A stretch of DNA of 64,000 bases from Vulcanimicrobiota bacterium (GTDB lineage Bacteria > Vulcanimicrobiota > Vulcanimicrobiia > Vulcanimicrobiales > Vulcanimicrobiaceae), in NCBI GenBank assembly GCA_003161435.1, contig PMOS01000042.1:1-64000 (forward strand), read 5' to 3'. Shown here in pieces: positions 28,747 through 38,592 of the stretch. A model generated the notes under the pieces. It saw only the letters and a list, made by a program, of their open reading frames with translations. It was not told where the DNA came from and made no database searches. Both the position numbers and the translations under genes were made by a program. Positions within the stretch are counted from its first letter, which is position 1; every line of letters starts with the position of its first letter.

Positions 28747-31407
28747 ATGCGTTGTCGCCAGTTTCTCTGCGCCGCGGTCGCCGCGGCGTTTCTTCTGCCC
28801 CTCGCGCCGGCCCGCGCGCAGAGTCCGGCGATCCACACGGTCGACGTCACGCGCGCGACCCTTCCCGACGGGATGCAGGTGGTGGTCCTGCGCGATACGC
28901 TCGCGCCGGTCGTCTCGACCTGGATGAACTACCTCACCGGCTCGGACGAAGAGACGATCTTCGGAACGGCGCACGCGCAGGAGCACATGATGTTCCGCGG
29001 CAGCCAAACCTTGAGCGCGTCGCAACTCTCCGACACGCTTGCCGTCACGGGCGGGTCGTTCAACGCCGATACCGAGGGCCAGATCACCCAGTACTTCTTC
29101 GAGATGCCCTCGCAAGATCTCGACATCGCGCTCAACCTCGAGCGCTCGCGCGCGTCGGGCGTACTCGACACGCAGAAGCTCTGGGATCAGGAGCGCGGCG
29201 CGATCACTCAGGAAGTCACCTCCGACAACTCCAACGCGGTGTTCCGCCTGTACCAGAAGGCGGTCGCGCACTTGTTCGCCGGTACGCCGTACGCCGATGA
29301 CAGTCTGGGCTCCGTCGCCAGCTTCAAGCAGCTCCGGGCGTCCGACCTGATGGCGTTCTACAAGAAGTGGTATCACCCGAACAACGCGATCTACGTGATC
29401 GCCGGCAACGTCGACCCGCAGGCGACGATCGCGAAGGTGAAGGCGCTGTATGCGAACCTGCCGGCGGCGAAGCTGCCGGCGCGGCGGCCCGTCAAGCTCG
29501 GGCCGCTCACCCCGATCACGCTGCGCGACAACAGCTCGGATCCGATCACGATCGACTTCCTGGCCTACCGTGTGCCGGGTTACAACAGCCCGGACTACTT
29601 CGCGATCGAAATCCTCAACGACGTGCTCAACAGCCAGCGCGGTGCGTTGTACGAACTGCAGGCGTCGGGCAAGGCGCTGGCCACCTTCGCGCAGGCGGTG
29701 ACGCGTCCCGAAGCCGGCCTGACGCTCATCGGTTCCGTCGTGCCGGTCACGACGACCGGCGACACGGCCGTCAGCGACATCAAATCGGTCATCGAAGGCT
29801 ACAAGAAAACAGGCCTGCCGCCCGATCTGGTCGAGGTTGCCAAACGGCGCGAGGTCGCGCAAGACCAGTTTGCGCTCAATTCGATCAGCGGATTGGCGTC
29901 GAGCTGGAGCGAGTCGCTCGCGGTCGAGCACCGCACGCCCGACGAAGACCTGGCCGGACTGCAGAAGGTGACCGTCGACGACGTCAATCGCGTGATGCGC
30001 ACGTACTTGGACAACTCGACGGTGACGGTAGCGATCGCGACGCCGAAGGAAGCCGCCGGCTCGGCCTTCGGTGCGCGCCAAGGCGAGGACAACACGGTCA
30101 TCCCGACCGAGCACAAGCCGCTCCCTGCGTTCGCGCGCAACGTCCTCAAGAACATGCACGTCCCGGAAGAGACCGTGCATCCGATCGAGCAGACCCTCGC
30201 GAACGGCATCAAGCTGGTCGTCGTCCCGTCGCAGGTTTCCAAGACGGTCGTGGTGCGCGGCGAGATCTTGAACAACGCCGGACTCGAGGAGCCGGTGGGC
30301 AAGGACGGAATCGACGGGATCGTCGACGGCCTGTTCTCCTTCGGTACGACGACGTACGACCGCATCGCATATCAGACCGAGCTCGACAAGATCGCGGCGA
30401 ATGTGAGCGCCGGACACACGTTCTCGCTCGACGTGCTCTCGAGCGACTTCGATCGCGGCATGGCGCTGCTCGCCGACGACGAGTTGCATCCCGCCTTCCC
30501 GGTGCAGGCGTTCCAAATCGTCAAGCAGCAGACCGTCGGCGCCCTCACCGGTTCGGTGAAGAGCCCGGGCTATAAGTTCTCGCGCGCGCTCGCGAACGCG
30601 CTGTACCCGCCGGGTGACGCCGCGCGGCGAAGCGCGACCCCCGAAACCGCGGCGACGGTGACGCTCGACGACGTGAAGAGCTATTACGCATCGACCTACC
30701 GACCCGACCTGACCACGATCGTGGTGGTCGGCGACGTGACGCCCGAGCACGCGCGCAGCGCGATCGAAAGCGCGTTCGGCGGTTGGAAAGCCGACGGGCC
30801 GACGCCGAACGTCTTTTCGCCGGCGGTTCCGCCGAACAAGGCGTCGGAGGCCGTGATCCCGGCGACCGGCCGGATCCAAGCCGAGGTCGACCTCGCCGAG
30901 ACGATCCCCCTGTCGTACACGAACGCGGACTATCCGCTGCTGCAGCTCGCGAACACGGTGCTGACCGGCGGCTTCTACGCGTCGCTGCTGTTCCACGACC
31001 TGCGCGAGCTTCACGGCTACGTGTACGGCGTCGGTTCGACCTTGAACGCCGGCCGCAATCGCAGCACCTTCACGGTCAACTATGGCGCCGACCCCCAAAA
31101 CGTGTCGCGCGCGCAGAAGCTCGTCGTCGACGACCTCGCCTCACTCCAGGCCAAGCCGGTAGCGGTCGAGCGACTCACGCGTGCCAAGGCGCTCGTGGTC
31201 GGAGAGCTCCCGGTGCGCAAGGAGTCCTACGACGGCTTAGCGTCCGAACTTCTGAACTACGCTTCGACCGGCCGCCCGCTCGACCAGGACGCGATCGAGG
31301 CGCGCGCCCAGCTCGCGGCGACCCCCGAACAGGTCCGGGCCGCAATGGCCAAGTGGATCCGCCCCAAGGATCTGGTCCGGATCGTCCAGGGTCCGGCCGG
31401 CAAGTAG
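28747..31407 (+). CDS. M16 family zinc metallopeptidase, exported
   Basis: Signal peptide; HAQEH (HxxEH) motif in HMMFRGSQT; two-lobed M16 layout. Confidence 0.9.
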   Translation: MRCRQFLCAAVAAAFLLPLAPARAQSPAIHTVDVTRATLPDGMQVVVLRDTLAPVVSTWMNYLTGSDEETIFGTAHAQEHMMFRGSQTLSASQLSDTLAVTGGSFNADTEGQITQYFFEMPSQDLDIALNLERSRASGVLDTQKLWDQERGAITQEVTSDNSNAVFRLYQKAVAHLFAGTPYADDSLGSVASFKQLRASDLMAFYKKWYHPNNAIYVIAGNVDPQATIAKVKALYANLPAAKLPARRPVKLGPLTPITLRDNSSDPITIDFLAYRVPGYNSPDYFAIEILNDVLNSQRGALYELQASGKALATFAQAVTRPEAGLTLIGSVVPVTTTGDTAVSDIKSVIEGYKKTGLPPDLVEVAKRREVAQDQFALNSISGLASSWSESLAVEHRTPDEDLAGLQKVTVDDVNRVMRTYLDNSTVTVAIATPKEAAGSAFGARQGEDNTVIPTEHKPLPAFARNVLKNMHVPEETVHPIEQTLANGIKLVVVPSQVSKTVVVRGEILNNAGLEEPVGKDGIDGIVDGLFSFGTTTYDRIAYQTELDKIAANVSAGHTFSLDVLSSDFDRGMALLADDELHPAFPVQAFQIVKQQTVGALTGSVKSPGYKFSRALANALYPPGDAARRSATPETAATVTLDDVKSYYASTYRPDLTTIVVVGDVTPEHARSAIESAFGGWKADGPTPNVFSPAVPPNKASEAVIPATGRIQAEVDLAETIPLSYTNADYPLLQLANTVLTGGFYASLLFHDLRELHGYVYGVGSTLNAGRNRSTFTVNYGADPQNVSRAQKLVVDDLASLQAKPVAVERLTRAKALVVGELPVRKESYDGLASELLNYASTGRPLDQDAIEARAQLAATPEQVRAAMAKWIRPKDLVRIVQGPAGK

Positions 31408-31460
31408 CCGGGTAAGAGCGCTTACGCCCGGATGCCGCCGTGCCGTGGTAGCATTCGGGT

Positions 31461-32195
31461 ATGAGCGGCCTTGGATCGGCGATCGAGCAGTTCGCTGCGA
31501 TGCGCGTGGAGCGCACCCCCGACGACGACGCCAACAAGGTCTGGTACCTGCGCCAAAACCGGTTGTTCGCGGAAGCGACCGAATCCGAGGTGAGCGGGAA
31601 CCAAGGCATCTTCACGATGTGCGAGATGCCGCGCGGGACGCGAGTTTTCGATCTCGGCGATACGACTCGTGTCGTGTACCTGGTCAAACGCGGCGCGGTG
31701 CGCATCGCGCGTGAGACGCCGGACGGCAAGGACGTCACCGTCGCGCTGCTCGGCGCCGGCGACCTGTTCGGCGAAGAGACGATGTTCGAAAGCGCGCCCC
31801 GCGCAACGGTCGCCGTCGTGATCGAGGACGCGCTGCTGTGCACGGCCCGCGCCGAAGATCTGTTCGCGCTGCTCTCGCGCGATCCGGCGCTGGCGCTCAA
31901 CGTCGCCAAGCTGCTGAGCGGCCGGCTCGACGACGCGCGCGCGACGATGGAAGATCTCGCCTACGCGCGTGTCGGGGACCGCATCGTCCACCTCTATCGG
32001 AAGCTCGCGATCGAGCACGGCGTCGCCGTCGGCGGCGGAACGCGAGTCGAGCTGCGCCTCACCCACGCCGACGTCGCGTCGCTGGTGGGGAGCACGCGCG
32101 AGACGGTCAGCGTCGAGATCGCCAAGCTGGTCGAGGCCGGCCGGCTGCGGCATGACGGGCGCGCAATCGTCGTCCCGACGGAGGAGATGGCGTGA
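31461..32195 (+). CDS. Crp/Fnr family transcriptional regulator
   Basis: cNMP-binding fold (GDLFGEETMFE...) plus HTH LTHADVASLVGSTRETVSVEIAKL. Confidence 0.9.
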   Translation: MSGLGSAIEQFAAMRVERTPDDDANKVWYLRQNRLFAEATESEVSGNQGIFTMCEMPRGTRVFDLGDTTRVVYLVKRGAVRIARETPDGKDVTVALLGAGDLFGEETMFESAPRATVAVVIEDALLCTARAEDLFALLSRDPALALNVAKLLSGRLDDARATMEDLAYARVGDRIVHLYRKLAIEHGVAVGGGTRVELRLTHADVASLVGSTRETVSVEIAKLVEAGRLRHDGRAIVVPTEEMA

Positions 32196-32653
32196 TCGCG
32201 GCGATCCTGCTCGCCGCCGCGACGTCGCTCGTACCCGTCCTCGGCGCGACACCGTGGGCCAACGCCGCGGGCCCACCGGAAACCGCCGGACGCGTCACCG
32301 TCGTCGACGTGTTCACCTTCGACTGCATCAACTGCAAGCACGTGACGCCCGAGCTGCGCCGCCTGCGCGCCGCCTTCGGCGCGCGTGACCTCGCCATCGT
32401 CGGCGTCCACGCGCCGGAGCTGCCCGAGGAGCACGTCCACGCGAACGTCGTGCAGGCGCTGCGCGACCAGGACATCACGTGGCCGGTCGTCTACGATGAC
32501 GACTTTCGCGTCTGGAACGCGTACGGCGTGAACGCATGGCCGACGCAGCTGGTGTTCGACCGGCGCGGGAAGCTGCGGGCGACCTACGTCGGCGAAGGGT
32601 ACGACGCGCAGCTCGAGCGGACGGTCCGTTCCCTCGTCGCGGAGAACCGGTGA
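32192..32653 (+). CDS. Thioredoxin-like/redoxin family protein (CINCK active-site motif)
   Basis: TFDCINCKHVTPELRRL, NAYGVNAWPTQLVFDRRGKLRATYVGEG. Confidence 0.82.
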   Translation: MIAAILLAAATSLVPVLGATPWANAAGPPETAGRVTVVDVFTFDCINCKHVTPELRRLRAAFGARDLAIVGVHAPELPEEHVHANVVQALRDQDITWPVVYDDDFRVWNAYGVNAWPTQLVFDRRGKLRATYVGEGYDAQLERTVRSLVAENR

Positions 32654-33507
32654 CGTCCGAAGCCTCGGCCGAAACGTTCTCCGGTGGGAGGGCGGAAGTG
32701 ACGGGGAAGCGGGTCTATCGGCATGACGTCGTCGCGCGCACGACGCACTGGCTCTGGACGCTCGCGATGCTGGTCCTGCTGATGAGCGGGCTGCAGATCT
32801 TCAACGCCGCACCGTATCTGGACGCGTCCGACAAGAGCAACCCCGCTCGGCGCGTGCTTTCCTTCGATGCGCACAAGGCCGACGGCCGGCCGGTCGGGAC
32901 GACGACGCTGTTCGGCCACAGCTTCACGACGACGCACCTGTTCGGTTACACGGACGACGGAATGGGCCAGGAGGACGCGCGCGCGTTTCCGGCCTGGGCG
33001 ACGCTGCCCGGCGAGCAGGATCTCGCCGACGGGCGGCGCTGGCATCTGCTCTTCGCTTGGGCGCTGTTCGTCGCGTGGGCGGCGTATCTGATCTCGGCGG
33101 GGATACGCGGGAAGCTGCGCGACCTGGTGATGCGGCCCGCCGACTTCGCGAAGCTGTTGCCGATGCAGCTGTACTATTTGCGCCTGCGCAAAGAGCCGCC
33201 GCAGCACGGCACGTACAACCCGCTGCAGAAGCTGACGTACAACGTCGTGCTGTTCGTGATGTTCCCGCTGATCATCATCACGGGTCTGGCCCTCTCGCCC
33301 GGCGTCGACTCGGCGCTCCCGTGGCTGACGGCGGTTCTGGGCGGGCGGCAGTTCGCGCGCACGTGGCACTTCACGCTGATGGCCCTGCTGCTCGGATACT
33401 TTGCCACGCACATCATGCTGGTCGTGACGACCGGGATGTGGAACAACATGCGCTCGATGATCACCGGCTGGTTCGTGCTGGGCGAGCACGACGGGGTCGG
33501 ACCGTGA
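32650..33507 (+). CDS. Cytochrome b561-type membrane protein
   Basis: RHDVVARTTHWLWTLAMLVLLMSGLQIF, multi-TM with conserved His, TWHFTLMALLLGYFATHIMLVV. Confidence 0.82.
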   Translation: MTSEASAETFSGGRAEVTGKRVYRHDVVARTTHWLWTLAMLVLLMSGLQIFNAAPYLDASDKSNPARRVLSFDAHKADGRPVGTTTLFGHSFTTTHLFGYTDDGMGQEDARAFPAWATLPGEQDLADGRRWHLLFAWALFVAWAAYLISAGIRGKLRDLVMRPADFAKLLPMQLYYLRLRKEPPQHGTYNPLQKLTYNVVLFVMFPLIIITGLALSPGVDSALPWLTAVLGGRQFARTWHFTLMALLLGYFATHIMLVVTTGMWNNMRSMITGWFVLGEHDGVGP

Positions 33508-34244
33508 AGCGTCGCCTCTTCGTCGCGTCGTCGCTGTCGGCGCTCGGCCTCACCGCGTGCGGGCCAGTGAAGGACTCGCTGACCAACGGGCCGTTCCGCA
33601 AGGTGCTGCTGTCGACCGAAAAGCTCAACCACGGCGTGATCGGGACACACGGGCTCGCGCGCGAGTATCGCGACGCCGACGTCGACCGCAACTTCCGGGT
33701 CAACGGCCTCGACACGCCCAGCGACGCGACGTACGCTTCGCTGGCGAAGGGCGGGTTCCGTGAGTACCGGCTGATCGTCGACGGGCTGGCCGAACGCCCG
33801 CAGAAACTCTCGCTGGCCGAGCTGAGGGCCGCCGGCGACCGCACGCAGATCACGCGTCACGACTGCGTCGAAGGCTGGAGTGCGATCGGCAAGTGGCGCG
33901 GCATCCCGCTCGCGACGGTCCTCGCGATGGCGCAGCCCAAGGCCAACGCGCGCTACTGCGTGTTCCACTGCTTCGATATCGATCAGAGCGGGCAGCACTA
34001 CTACGAGTCGCTCGACCTGCACGAAGCGGCGCACCCGCAAACGGTGCTCGCGCTCGACCTCAACGACAAACCGCTCGACGACGATCATGGCGCTCCCGTG
34101 CGCCTGAAGATCCCGACGCAGCTGGGCTACAAGAGTGCGAAGTGGGTGCAGCGCATCGAGCTCGTCGCGAACTTCGCCCCGATCGGCGGCGGTTCAGGCG
34201 GCTATTGGGAAGACCAAGGCTACGAGTGGTACGCGGGGATTTAA
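33504..34244 (+). CDS. Molybdopterin-dependent oxidoreductase (YedY/sulfite oxidase-like), Tat-like lipoprotein signal
   Basis: KRRLFVASSLSALGLTACG; RHDCVEGWSAIGKWRGIPL, KSAKWVQRIEL. Confidence 0.85.
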   Translation: MKRRLFVASSLSALGLTACGPVKDSLTNGPFRKVLLSTEKLNHGVIGTHGLAREYRDADVDRNFRVNGLDTPSDATYASLAKGGFREYRLIVDGLAERPQKLSLAELRAAGDRTQITRHDCVEGWSAIGKWRGIPLATVLAMAQPKANARYCVFHCFDIDQSGQHYYESLDLHEAAHPQTVLALDLNDKPLDDDHGAPVRLKIPTQLGYKSAKWVQRIELVANFAPIGGGSGGYWEDQGYEWYAGI

Positions 34245-35386
34245 CCCGCCTCTAGCGCCTGCGCGAGATCAGCAATGAGGTCTGTGCTCTCTTCGAGGCC
34301 GATCGCCAAGCGGAGCAGATCGTCCGGCGTCTTCGACGCGGCGCCTTCGACCGACGCGCGATGTTCGACCAGGCTCTCCGGGCCGCCGAAGCTCGTCGCG
34401 CGGCGGAACAGCCCCAGGCGCGACGCGACGCTCAGTGCTTTTTCGGCGCCGCCGCGCAGCCGGAACGAGAACAAACCGCCCGAGCCGGCCGACTGCTTCG
34501 CCGCGATCGCGTGCTGTGGATGCGACGGCAGATCGGGGCACAGCACGTCGCGCACCGCGGGGTGATCCGCGAGGAAGCGTGCGATCGCGAGTGCGCTCTG
34601 GTTCTGCCAGCGAACGCGCGGCACCAGCGAGGTGACACCGCGCAGCGTCAGCCAGGACGCGAACGGCGACGGGATCGCGCCGCCCAGCCGCTGCTGCGCG
34701 CGGATGCGCTGCCACAGCTCGTCGTGTCGCGCGCCGACCAGCGCGCCACCCATCGTATCGTGGTTGCCCGCGAGATACTTGGTCGTCGCGTGGACGACCA
34801 GATCGGCGCCGTGCTCCAGCGGCCGCTGCAGCACCGGAGTCGGCAGCGTGTTGTCGCAGACCAGCAGCGCGCCGGCCTCGTGCGCTAGGATCGCTGCGCC
34901 GGCGATGTCGGTCACGCGCATCATCGGATTCGACGGCGTCTCGATGAAGACGATGCGCGTCGATGGCCGGAGCGCACCCGCGAGGGCGTCCAAGTCGGAG
35001 CAATCGGCGTACGTTACCGTGAGTCCCCAGGGCACGAACACATCGTCGAGCATCTGGCGGATGCTGTAGTACGAGTCGTGCGCGGCGACGACGTGATCGC
35101 CGGGACGCAGCGCCTGGAATACCGTCATCGCGGCGGCGCTTCCGCTGGCGAAGGCCGCCGCCGCGACACCGCCTTCGAGCTCGGCGAGGGCGCTCTCGAG
35201 CGCACGCCGGTTCGGGTTGTCGTCGCGGGCATAGATGAACCCGCCGGAATACTCGCCGCCCGCGTCGCGCTCGAACGTCGTCGACAGATCGATCGGCGGC
35301 GCGAGCGATCGCGCATCGCCGTGCGCCCCACCGCCGGCATGCGCGGCGCGGGTCGCGATGGATGCGGAGCTCGGTTCGCGGTCCAT
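34241..35386 (-). CDS. PLP-dependent trans-sulfuration enzyme (cystathionine gamma-synthase/lyase family)
   Basis: SGFIYARDDNPNRRALE-type substrate region, HATTKYLAGNHDTMGG lysine motif, SLGG-type C-terminus. Confidence 0.92.
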   Translation of the reverse strand: MDREPSSASIATRAAHAGGGAHGDARSLAPPIDLSTTFERDAGGEYSGGFIYARDDNPNRRALESALAELEGGVAAAAFASGSAAAMTVFQALRPGDHVVAAHDSYYSIRQMLDDVFVPWGLTVTYADCSDLDALAGALRPSTRIVFIETPSNPMMRVTDIAGAAILAHEAGALLVCDNTLPTPVLQRPLEHGADLVVHATTKYLAGNHDTMGGALVGARHDELWQRIRAQQRLGGAIPSPFASWLTLRGVTSLVPRVRWQNQSALAIARFLADHPAVRDVLCPDLPSHPQHAIAAKQSAGSGGLFSFRLRGGAEKALSVASRLGLFRRATSFGGPESLVEHRASVEGAASKTPDDLLRLAIGLEESTDLIADLAQALEAG

Positions 35387-35483
35387 CCCGGTAGTTGCGA
35401 CACGCGGAAGGGCTTGCCTTCGTCCTGGACGGAGATTCGAGCACGCCACCAGGAGCGCGTCATTCCGGAGCGGGTTTACGCAC

Positions 35484-35912
35484 ATGGAACTCAACGACAT
35501 CGACCGCGTCAGTTTGCCCCGCATCCTCCCGCACCTCATCTACGACGATGTCGGTGCCGCCGTCGAATGGCTCGCGCGGACGTTCGCGTTCCGCGAGCGG
35601 ACGTTCGCGCGGCATACCATGCATGACGGGAGGATCGGCCGTACGCAGATGCAGGTCGAGGACAGCGTCATCACGCTAGGCCTGCCGTCGGTCCACGGCG
35701 ACAGTCCGCGCCGGGGCGTGAGCTCGATGCTCTACGTGTACGTCGACGACGTCGACGCGCACCATCGTCGAGCCGCCGCGGCAGGAGCGACCATCGTGCT
35801 CGAGCTCGCGACGCAGCCGTGGGGTGATCGGCGCTATCAGACCGCGGATCTCGAAGGCCATCAGTGGACCTTCGCGCAGCACGTCGAAGAGGTCGAGCCC
35901 TGCGCGGACTAG
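35484..35912 (+). CDS. VOC/glyoxalase-like domain protein
   Basis: LPHLIYDDVGAAVEWLARTFAF; MLYVYVDDVDAHHRRAAAAGA; QPWGDRRYQTADLEGHQWTFAQH. Confidence 0.88.
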   Translation: MELNDIDRVSLPRILPHLIYDDVGAAVEWLARTFAFRERTFARHTMHDGRIGRTQMQVEDSVITLGLPSVHGDSPRRGVSSMLYVYVDDVDAHHRRAAAAGATIVLELATQPWGDRRYQTADLEGHQWTFAQHVEEVEPCAD

Positions 35913-35939
35913 GAAAGTCGCTGAAGCTGAGAAGGTCCC

Positions 35940-36347
35940 ATGATACGTAACCCGGCCGACGTCACGCTCCCAGGCGGCAAGCAGCACACGGATGTCACCG
36001 TAGCGCCGGGCCGCATGACGATCGCAACCGGAACCCAACGCGTCGACGTCGCGGCAGATCCCTCCGCACCGCTCGAGATCCTCGGTGACAACTTCACCGG
36101 GACGACGGTGATGGTGCCGGCGCTCGTGGAAGCCGCGCACGCGACGCGCTTCACGTATGCGGCGACGTCGGGCGGGGTCGCCGTCCTCGCGACGGTCGTC
36201 CCCGACGCCATTCCGGCGATCCCGATCGGGATCCTCAGCCGCGACCTCTGGCTCGTCGACGCGCTCGACATCCCCGCGCAATCGATCGAGTTTCGCCTCG
36301 TCGACCCGGTGGCGGATGCGACCGACACAGCACCGCCGGCGCGGTGA
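35940..36347 (+). CDS. Hypothetical protein
   Basis: 135-aa ORF between co-oriented genes. Confidence 0.55.
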   Translation: MIRNPADVTLPGGKQHTDVTVAPGRMTIATGTQRVDVAADPSAPLEILGDNFTGTTVMVPALVEAAHATRFTYAATSGGVAVLATVVPDAIPAIPIGILSRDLWLVDALDIPAQSIEFRLVDPVADATDTAPPAR

Positions 36348-36351
36348 TCCG

Positions 36352-36834
36352 TTGACGTCGGAGCCCGCCGGAGACGCCGCTTCGGCGGTCGCCGTCAGGC
36401 GCGCGGGTCCGCCCGACGAAATCGCCGCCTGGGAGATCGTCGAGGAATACAATCGCGCCGTCGACGTGATGGTCCGCGACGAGGCGCCCGAATTCAGCGC
36501 GTACCTCTCCGGCCCGGGCGCGATGTGGCTCGCGCACGCCGGCGCGGAGGTGGCGGGCTGCGTCGTTCTCCGGCCGCTCGCGGCGATACCGACGGCCTGC
36601 GAGGTCAAGCGGCTCTACGTCCGCCAAGCGTACCGCGGCCGCCGGATCGCCGGCGCACTGATGGACGCGCTCGAGGAGCATGCGCGGAGCGCGGGTTACG
36701 ACGCCGTATATCTCGACTCCCAGGATGACCTCGCGACGGCGATTCGCTTCTACCGCGAACGCGGCTATGAAGAGGTCGAGCGCTACAACGACAACCCGCA
36801 GGCCACCGTCTACATGCGCCGTTTGCTGGGCTAG
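36352..36834 (+). CDS. GNAT family N-acetyltransferase
   Basis: EVKRLYVRQAYRGRRIAGALMDALEEHAR ... AIRFYRERGYEEVERY. Confidence 0.9.
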   Translation: MTSEPAGDAASAVAVRRAGPPDEIAAWEIVEEYNRAVDVMVRDEAPEFSAYLSGPGAMWLAHAGAEVAGCVVLRPLAAIPTACEVKRLYVRQAYRGRRIAGALMDALEEHARSAGYDAVYLDSQDDLATAIRFYRERGYEEVERYNDNPQATVYMRRLLG

Positions 36835-36885
36835 GTTTCTTGGGTACCAGGGCGGAGGGGCCGTGGACGCTAGGAGGGTCTCGGA

Positions 36886-38007
36886 ATGCGACATGTCTTG
36901 CGGTGGTTTGGTCGGGTCGTCCCGTTTGCTGCGTTCCTCGCCGCAGCCGGCTGCGGCGGCGGCGGCGGGACGAGTCAGAGCACGCCTTCCGCGCCGCTCG
37001 TGCCCAACGGCGGGTTGCGCAGCGTCCAGGCCCTGACGCCGGCTGCGTCGACGGCACTCGCGCGCCTGCGCGGCTACGAGATCGATCCGTCCAAGGTGTT
37101 CGTGGCCGGGATCTCGGCGGGTGGCTTTTTCGGGGTGCAGATGCACGTGGCGCACTCGCGGACCTTCAAGGGCGCTGCGATCTATGCCGGCGGCGTCTAT
37201 CACTGCGCGCTCGACAACGTCGTGCTCGCGCTGACCGACTGCGGCGGTGAGGGTCTGTACGAGAGCACGCTCGCCGAATCAGAGAGCTATCTCGATCAGC
37301 AATCGGCAGCCGGGACGATCGATGATGAACGAAATCTTCGGCGGCAGCCGGTGTATCTGTGGTCGGGGACGCAGGACACGGTCGTCAAGCAGCAAGAGAT
37401 GAACGATCTCGAAACCGAGTACCAGCACTACGGCGCGGACGTCGTCAAGTACGACAACGCCTTTCCGGCCGAGCATGGCTGGGAGTCACCCGACGGCGAG
37501 CTGGCCTGCGGCACGGCCGCCAGTCCGTACATGATCTCGTGCCTCGCCGGCTCCCGTGCCTACGATTCGGAACGCACGTGGCTGTCGGCGTTCTTCGGCC
37601 AACTGCGGCCGCGCAACGACGGACGCCTCGAGGGGCGGCTCATCAACTTCGACCAAACCGAGTTCGGCGCCGCCGCGAGCAACTCGATGGATACGAACGG
37701 ATATTATTTCGTTCCCGAACGCTGCTCCGAACGGCATCCGTGCGGTTTGGTCGTCGCCTTCCACGGCTGCCTCCAAACGCAGGCCGATATCGGCACGAAG
37801 TTCATCACCGAGTCGGGGATCGACGAATGGGCCGACAGCAACGACATCATCGTGCTATACCCGTACGCGATAAAGTCGTCGACCGTGCCGTACAACCCGC
37901 AAGGCTGCTGGGATTGGTGGGGCTACGACGATCCGAACTACGCCCTCAAGAGCGGAACGCAGACGACGATCGTCTATAAGATGGTCCAGCGCGTGATGGA
38001 GCGGTAA
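36886..38007 (+). CDS. PHB depolymerase-family esterase, lipoprotein
   Basis: Lipobox AAAGCG; FVAGISAGGFFGVQ nucleophile, VVAFHGCLQTQADIG, QGCWDWWGYDD. Confidence 0.85.
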   Translation: MRHVLRWFGRVVPFAAFLAAAGCGGGGGTSQSTPSAPLVPNGGLRSVQALTPAASTALARLRGYEIDPSKVFVAGISAGGFFGVQMHVAHSRTFKGAAIYAGGVYHCALDNVVLALTDCGGEGLYESTLAESESYLDQQSAAGTIDDERNLRRQPVYLWSGTQDTVVKQQEMNDLETEYQHYGADVVKYDNAFPAEHGWESPDGELACGTAASPYMISCLAGSRAYDSERTWLSAFFGQLRPRNDGRLEGRLINFDQTEFGAAASNSMDTNGYYFVPERCSERHPCGLVVAFHGCLQTQADIGTKFITESGIDEWADSNDIIVLYPYAIKSSTVPYNPQGCWDWWGYDDPNYALKSGTQTTIVYKMVQRVMER

Positions 38008-38028
38008 CGCTCCGTCACGTCGTGCGCG

Positions 38029-38592
38029 CTAGCGCAAGACGATGTCGAGCGTGACGTCGACGGTTGCGCCGATGGTGGGGTCGAGTCGCGTCAGGGGCAT
38101 CCCGAAAGCGTGCCGGTCGACGTGCGCGACGGCATGATAGGTGGGATGAGCCGCGTCACCACGTACGACGACGTCGAGATGTTCCGGCTGCCCGACGCCA
38201 TGGATCGTCAACGTGCCGTCCATCCCGAACGCCGCCGGCCCCTGCGGCGTGATCTTCGTGCTCGCGAAGGTCCACGTCGGATACTTCTTGGTGTCGAAGA
38301 AGTCCGGGCTCTGCAGCGACGCGTCGCGGTCGGGGTCGCCGGTCTCGAGCTTCGTCGCGTCGAGCACGGCCGTCGCGCTTTCGGGGATGATCGAGCTCGC
38401 GCTGCGCGTCACCACGCCACTGAGGATGGGGAGCGTTCCGGTGACGCGTTCGACGAAGATATGTTGCACGCTGAACGCCGCCTTGGACTTGCCGGGCTCG
38501 ATGCCGTACGGCTCGGCATCGGCGGCGATCGCGCCGCGCGCCGTCGCGACGATCAAGGCGAGGACACCGATGTTCCGAAGCAGCGCGCGCAT
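38029..38592 (-). CDS. YceI family protein, exported
   Basis: Signal peptide; YGIEPGKSKAAFSVQHIFV, DRDASLQSPDFFDTKKYPTWTFAS. Confidence 0.9.
   Translation of the reverse strand: MRALLRNIGVLALIVATARGAIAADAEPYGIEPGKSKAAFSVQHIFVERVTGTLPILSGVVTRSASSIIPESATAVLDATKLETGDPDRDASLQSPDFFDTKKYPTWTFASTKITPQGPAAFGMDGTLTIHGVGQPEHLDVVVRGDAAHPTYHAVAHVDRHAFGMPLTRLDPTIGATVDVTLDIVLR

Noticed and set aside
28670-31098. 1074-aa minus-strand ORF (27874..31098) upstream part, antisense to the M16 peptidase
   Set aside because: Only its C-terminal part (27874..28665) is a real enoyl-CoA hydratase; the rest is Arg/Asp/Val-rich antisense translation typical of high-GC genes
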